Shown here piece by piece: positions 61,289 to 64,000 of a stretch of 64,000 nucleotides of DNA (position 1 is its first letter; each line of letters begins with the position of its first letter). The notes under the pieces are model-generated. The model did no database searches, had not been told where the DNA came from, and saw only the letters and a list, made by a program, of their open reading frames with translations. The stretch covers positions 15,620 to 79,619 of the forward strand of contig NZ_JBHFNP010000030.1 in NCBI RefSeq assembly GCF_041929235.1. The letters run 5' to 3'. The translations under genes and the position numbers were made by a program. The DNA comes from Microseira sp041929235. GTDB taxonomy: Bacteria; Cyanobacteriota; Cyanobacteriia; Cyanobacteriales; Aerosakkonemataceae.

Positions 61289-61463
61289 ACTATTTTCCTC
61301 CTGTTACTACCAGCCTTGGTGCCAATCATAGCGTATTTTCAGACGACAGATTTATTTACTCAAGTTGCTAGTTATCTCATGCATAGCGGCTAATGGCTCG
61401 CCAAAAATGCTATATTAGCAATTAGCAATTAGCAACGCCCAATATAACTAGCAACTTGCGTTA

Positions 61464-63530
61464 CTAGAAAGCATTATCTACCTCCACAATCTTCGTATAT
61501 TCAAACTCATTCGGACTTTGCTTAACTAAAGGATATAGTACGCCGCCTAAATCGATCGAATCTTCTTCACAATCTGGTTTAGGCGAGTAATAAGTCAGAA
61601 CGTATTCTTTGCCAATTCTAGCTGACATTTCCTCCGCCACCTCACCCCGCCACTGAGTTTTAGTCACTAAAACCACTAACTGATTCGCTAATTTTGGCAG
61701 GACTTTAGCAATTTGCCTGCGATAGATTTGATCCAAACTGCCAAACGGAGAATCCATCACAATAGGAAAGGTGCTGCTATCTGGTCCCATTAAACTATTT
61801 TTCTGACGCCACTGTCTCACCCCGTCAATAATTCCCCCAATAAACGATAAACTGAGGATTTGATTTTCCCCCGTAGAAGCTGCCACCAGTTCTTCTTTTC
61901 CTGAAGTATTTTCTATCAACGTCAGTTCATATTTGTCACTCAATTTAGGAATGTAGGGAGTAAAGGAAATTTCGCTAAATATTTCCTGCACGCGCTTTTC
62001 CAACTGCAAGCGAAACTGTTTATCTAAGCGGGATTTAACCTCTGTTAACCGTTCAATTGCATCTTGAGTTGCAGCAATGCGCCTTTGAGCCACAACTTGC
62101 CTCATCTCATTCATTTGATGCTTGTCAATTTGCTTGCCCAAGCTTTCAACTTGAGTTTTAAGATTCTCTATTTGCTGTTTATTAGCCCCACTTTCTCGGT
62201 TTAAATCGCTAATTTTAGTTTCAATTTCATCCAAACGCTTTTGCAACTCCTGTATATTTTCATCCGGAAATTTACGCAACTTTTTATTAAGATCTTCAAG
62301 CTGGGTTTCGATGCGTGAAATATCGGTTCTGTCTAGATTAATATTAGCCTGTTGTCGGTCAATTTCTTGCCAAAATTCAGGCACTTGCTTTTCAATTTCA
62401 TCCACCTGTGCCATCATGCGGATAGCGGTTTCTTCTATATCTGCCATTCCCGCTTTATCCATCCAAGTTTGTACTTGTGCGTGCGCGTGAGTTCCTGGTT
62501 GAAGTTCCGCACCGCAAATACAACGTCCCCGTTCCAGTAACTCTTGAACAAACGGGCGTTTAAGTCCCGTCGGTAACTCGCCTCGTTGCCGCAATTGATT
62601 AATAAAATCCCGAAATTCAGAGGTTATATTAGGTAGAAATATTGTATAACCCCGCGTTAAAATTGCCTTTTTTATCGATTCATTTCCTTGTTTCATTTGT
62701 GTTTGAATCGATGATAACTGCACTTGCAGTTCATTCCGCAAGCGTTGCAATTCTTCCGCCCCTCCGAGTTCTAGCAAATGATTAGAAATAGCTTTCTTCA
62801 AATCCGCTTGATGGCTTAATTCGTTTGCTATTTCTACCTGACGCTGTTGTAATTGCTCAATTTCTTGTTCTAGTTTTTGTTTTTCCCGTATGAGTTTCTT
62901 AGTTTGAGGGTCCCCAATCAGTCTCAAATCGCCTTCCAGGGATTTTCTCGCATCTCCCAAATGGCGGATGGCGCGAGTTAATACCTCGACTCCCAACAAT
63001 TCTTTAGTCGCTTCGGCAATTTCAGCTTTTTTGTCAGACCGGACAATTTGTTCAATTCGCTCGCCATCAAAGAAGAAATATTGATGTAAACTTTCCGGTA
63101 AAATTCGCCCAATAATATCTTCTGGAGGTTGGGGAGGATGGAACCATTCCCCATCTGTTCCCGCAATTTGCATAAACAATTGACTTTGACTATGATGAAT
63201 ACCGATTTCGTTTCTATAGGCGCGGCATAAACGCTTGGCATAATACCGTTTGTTGTCGTGTTCAAACGATACTTCTACCCAGCAAGATACCGCTCTTCCC
63301 TGTGCTGCCTCTGTAATTGCTCGTTTATTAACTAATTGGTCTTGGGCGGCAAAAGCGGCGCTGAATTTTTCGTACAACACCCATGTAAATCCATTCATCA
63401 AAGTTGTTTTACCCGCACCGTTATTGCCGTGAACAATCGTTGTATTCTGCTCTCCGCTGGCGAGGACAATTTCTGGCGTTTCACCGTAAAATTGACGAAA
63501 ATTACATAGTTTGATGGAAATCAGTCTCAT
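61464..63530 (-). CDS. Rad50/DndD-like AAA ATPase with zinc hook
   Basis: The 688-residue SMC-like ATPase has Walker A HGNNGAGKTT (34-43), two coiled-coil arms (about 195-290 and 375-500) and, between them, a hook-like RCICGAEL (Cys at about 336 and 338) as in Rad50. The C-terminal lobe has STGENQILSLSFIGG (signature) and FPIVMDSPFGSLD (Walker B/D-loop). It resembles DndD but is a distinct lineage in the same island. Start ATG 63530 overlaps the stop of a 57-codon gene, and no nuclease partner lies in the window, although one may be beyond it. Confidence 0.88.
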   Translation of the reverse strand: MRLISIKLCNFRQFYGETPEIVLASGEQNTTIVHGNNGAGKTTLMNGFTWVLYEKFSAAFAAQDQLVNKRAITEAAQGRAVSCWVEVSFEHDNKRYYAKRLCRAYRNEIGIHHSQSQLFMQIAGTDGEWFHPPQPPEDIIGRILPESLHQYFFFDGERIEQIVRSDKKAEIAEATKELLGVEVLTRAIRHLGDARKSLEGDLRLIGDPQTKKLIREKQKLEQEIEQLQQRQVEIANELSHQADLKKAISNHLLELGGAEELQRLRNELQVQLSSIQTQMKQGNESIKKAILTRGYTIFLPNITSEFRDFINQLRQRGELPTGLKRPFVQELLERGRCICGAELQPGTHAHAQVQTWMDKAGMADIEETAIRMMAQVDEIEKQVPEFWQEIDRQQANINLDRTDISRIETQLEDLNKKLRKFPDENIQELQKRLDEIETKISDLNRESGANKQQIENLKTQVESLGKQIDKHQMNEMRQVVAQRRIAATQDAIERLTEVKSRLDKQFRLQLEKRVQEIFSEISFTPYIPKLSDKYELTLIENTSGKEELVAASTGENQILSLSFIGGIIDGVRQWRQKNSLMGPDSSTFPIVMDSPFGSLDQIYRRQIAKVLPKLANQLVVLVTKTQWRGEVAEEMSARIGKEYVLTYYSPKPDCEEDSIDLGGVLYPLVKQSPNEFEYTKIVEVDNAF

Positions 63531-63700
63531 TGGATTGCTTCCTTTACAATTTTTAAAATGTCGTCGTTGATGTTGTATGGTCTTTTGCTGTGGAGTTTAT
63601 CTTTTTCTGCTTGCAAGACGCGCTCGATAATTTGGCGCACTTCCGGCGGTGCGCTTGTAATTGGTTCCTGTACGTCATTTAGATTTGGTTCGTTTGTCAT
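63527..63700 (-). CDS. 57-residue protein coupled to the Rad50-like ATPase
   Basis: The small frame MTNEPNLNDVQ...SAPPEVRQIIERVLQAEKDKL...NINDDILKIVKEAIQ overlaps the ATPase start as ATGA, so translation is coupled. Two short amphipathic helices (about 19-32 and 44-57) separated by a basic HSKRPY stretch are predicted. I do not recognise a family. Coupling suggests a subunit or regulator of the ATPase. Confidence 0.75.
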   Translation of the reverse strand: MTNEPNLNDVQEPITSAPPEVRQIIERVLQAEKDKLHSKRPYNINDDILKIVKEAIQ

Positions 63701-63870
63701 TTAGCTGCGTTTCTAAAATCGGCTATATTTTCTTAATTTAATACACTTGGCAGAGATTGCCCATCGTAATATACGTAGGCGGTTTAAATATTCAGTAGGG
63801 TGTGTCAGGCGCATCATCTTGAGCAATTTTTACCAGTAGGTTAACAGCTTGCGCCTTTAGCACCGCCATT
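63701..63870. other. Non-coding lead-in to the repeat array
   Basis: Upstream of the 57-codon gene. It should hold the promoter of that two-gene unit. No clear -35/-10 pair and no gene are seen. Confidence 0.35.
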
Positions 63871-64000
63871 GATGGTGCGTTACACTGCGTTAACGCACCC
63901 TACACTTTTTAGCCATTGATGGTGCGTTACACTGCGTTAACGCACCCTACACTTTTTAGCCATTGATGGTGCGTTACACTGCGTTAACGCACCCTACACT
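63871..64000. repeat. 47-bp tandem repeat GATGGTGCGTTACACTGCGTT...
   Basis: Nearly three identical 47-bp units begin at 63871, 63918 and 63965. Each holds the GGTGCGTTA...TAACGCACC palindrome with linker CTACACTTTTTAGCCATT. The array continues past the window. It has the same core as the array at 44.35 kb. Confidence 0.9.

Overview
The window is from a filamentous beta-cyanobacterium. The evidence is the beta-carboxysome gene set, a cyanobacterial NDH-1 CO2-uptake operon, a trnL(UAA) gene split by a group I intron, dense GCGATCGC-type sites, heptanucleotide repeats of the GATTNNN type, and many multi-PAS/GAF histidine kinases. I cannot assign a genus. A PatD-like gene at the left edge suits a heterocyst-former, but the family also occurs in non-heterocystous filamentous relatives.

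Layout. 1-7.7 kb: PatD-like fragment, RelA/SpoT, a small secreted protein, SelO and a histidine kinase. 8.4-15.2 kb: four related genes built from repeated LecA-like (PA-IL) beta-sandwich modules and repeated inactive amidotransferase-like modules. 15.4-28.8 kb: carbon-concentrating locus, with a LysR regulator, ccmO-N-M-L-K1-K2 on the minus strand and the ndhF4-ndhD4-cupB operon on the plus strand. A gene for an IsrB-type (RuvC-only, IscB-related) nuclease, with its probable omega RNA, sits in the spacer between the two operons. 28.8-30.4 kb: a REP-associated tyrosine transposase flanked on both sides by arrays of palindromic repeats. 30.4-47.3 kb: mixed chromosomal genes (two-component proteins, glycerate kinase, glycosyltransferase, TrmB, phosphoesterase) with much repeat DNA and several genes interrupted by single in-frame stop codons. 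47.3-64 kb: a defence island that begins beside trnL(UAA).

The island carries a DNA phosphorothioation operon, in transcription order dndB, an HNH endonuclease, dndC, dndD, dndE and an associated methyltransferase, all on the minus strand. A DGQHR-domain gene diverges from it across a spacer that holds a perfect 16-bp inverted repeat. Further right are a membrane EEP-family phosphatase/nuclease, a Uma2-type protein, dnd-associated protein 4, a TumE-type toxin with a putative antitoxin, and a Rad50-like ATPase with a zinc hook, translationally coupled to a 57-residue protein. No dndA and no dptFGH restriction genes are present in the window.

The points most worth following are the IsrB/omega RNA locus, the LecA/amidotransferase module family, the RAYT with its REP arrays, the HNH enzyme inside the dnd operon, and a MITE whose empty site is preserved in a paralogous upstream region about 2 kb away.
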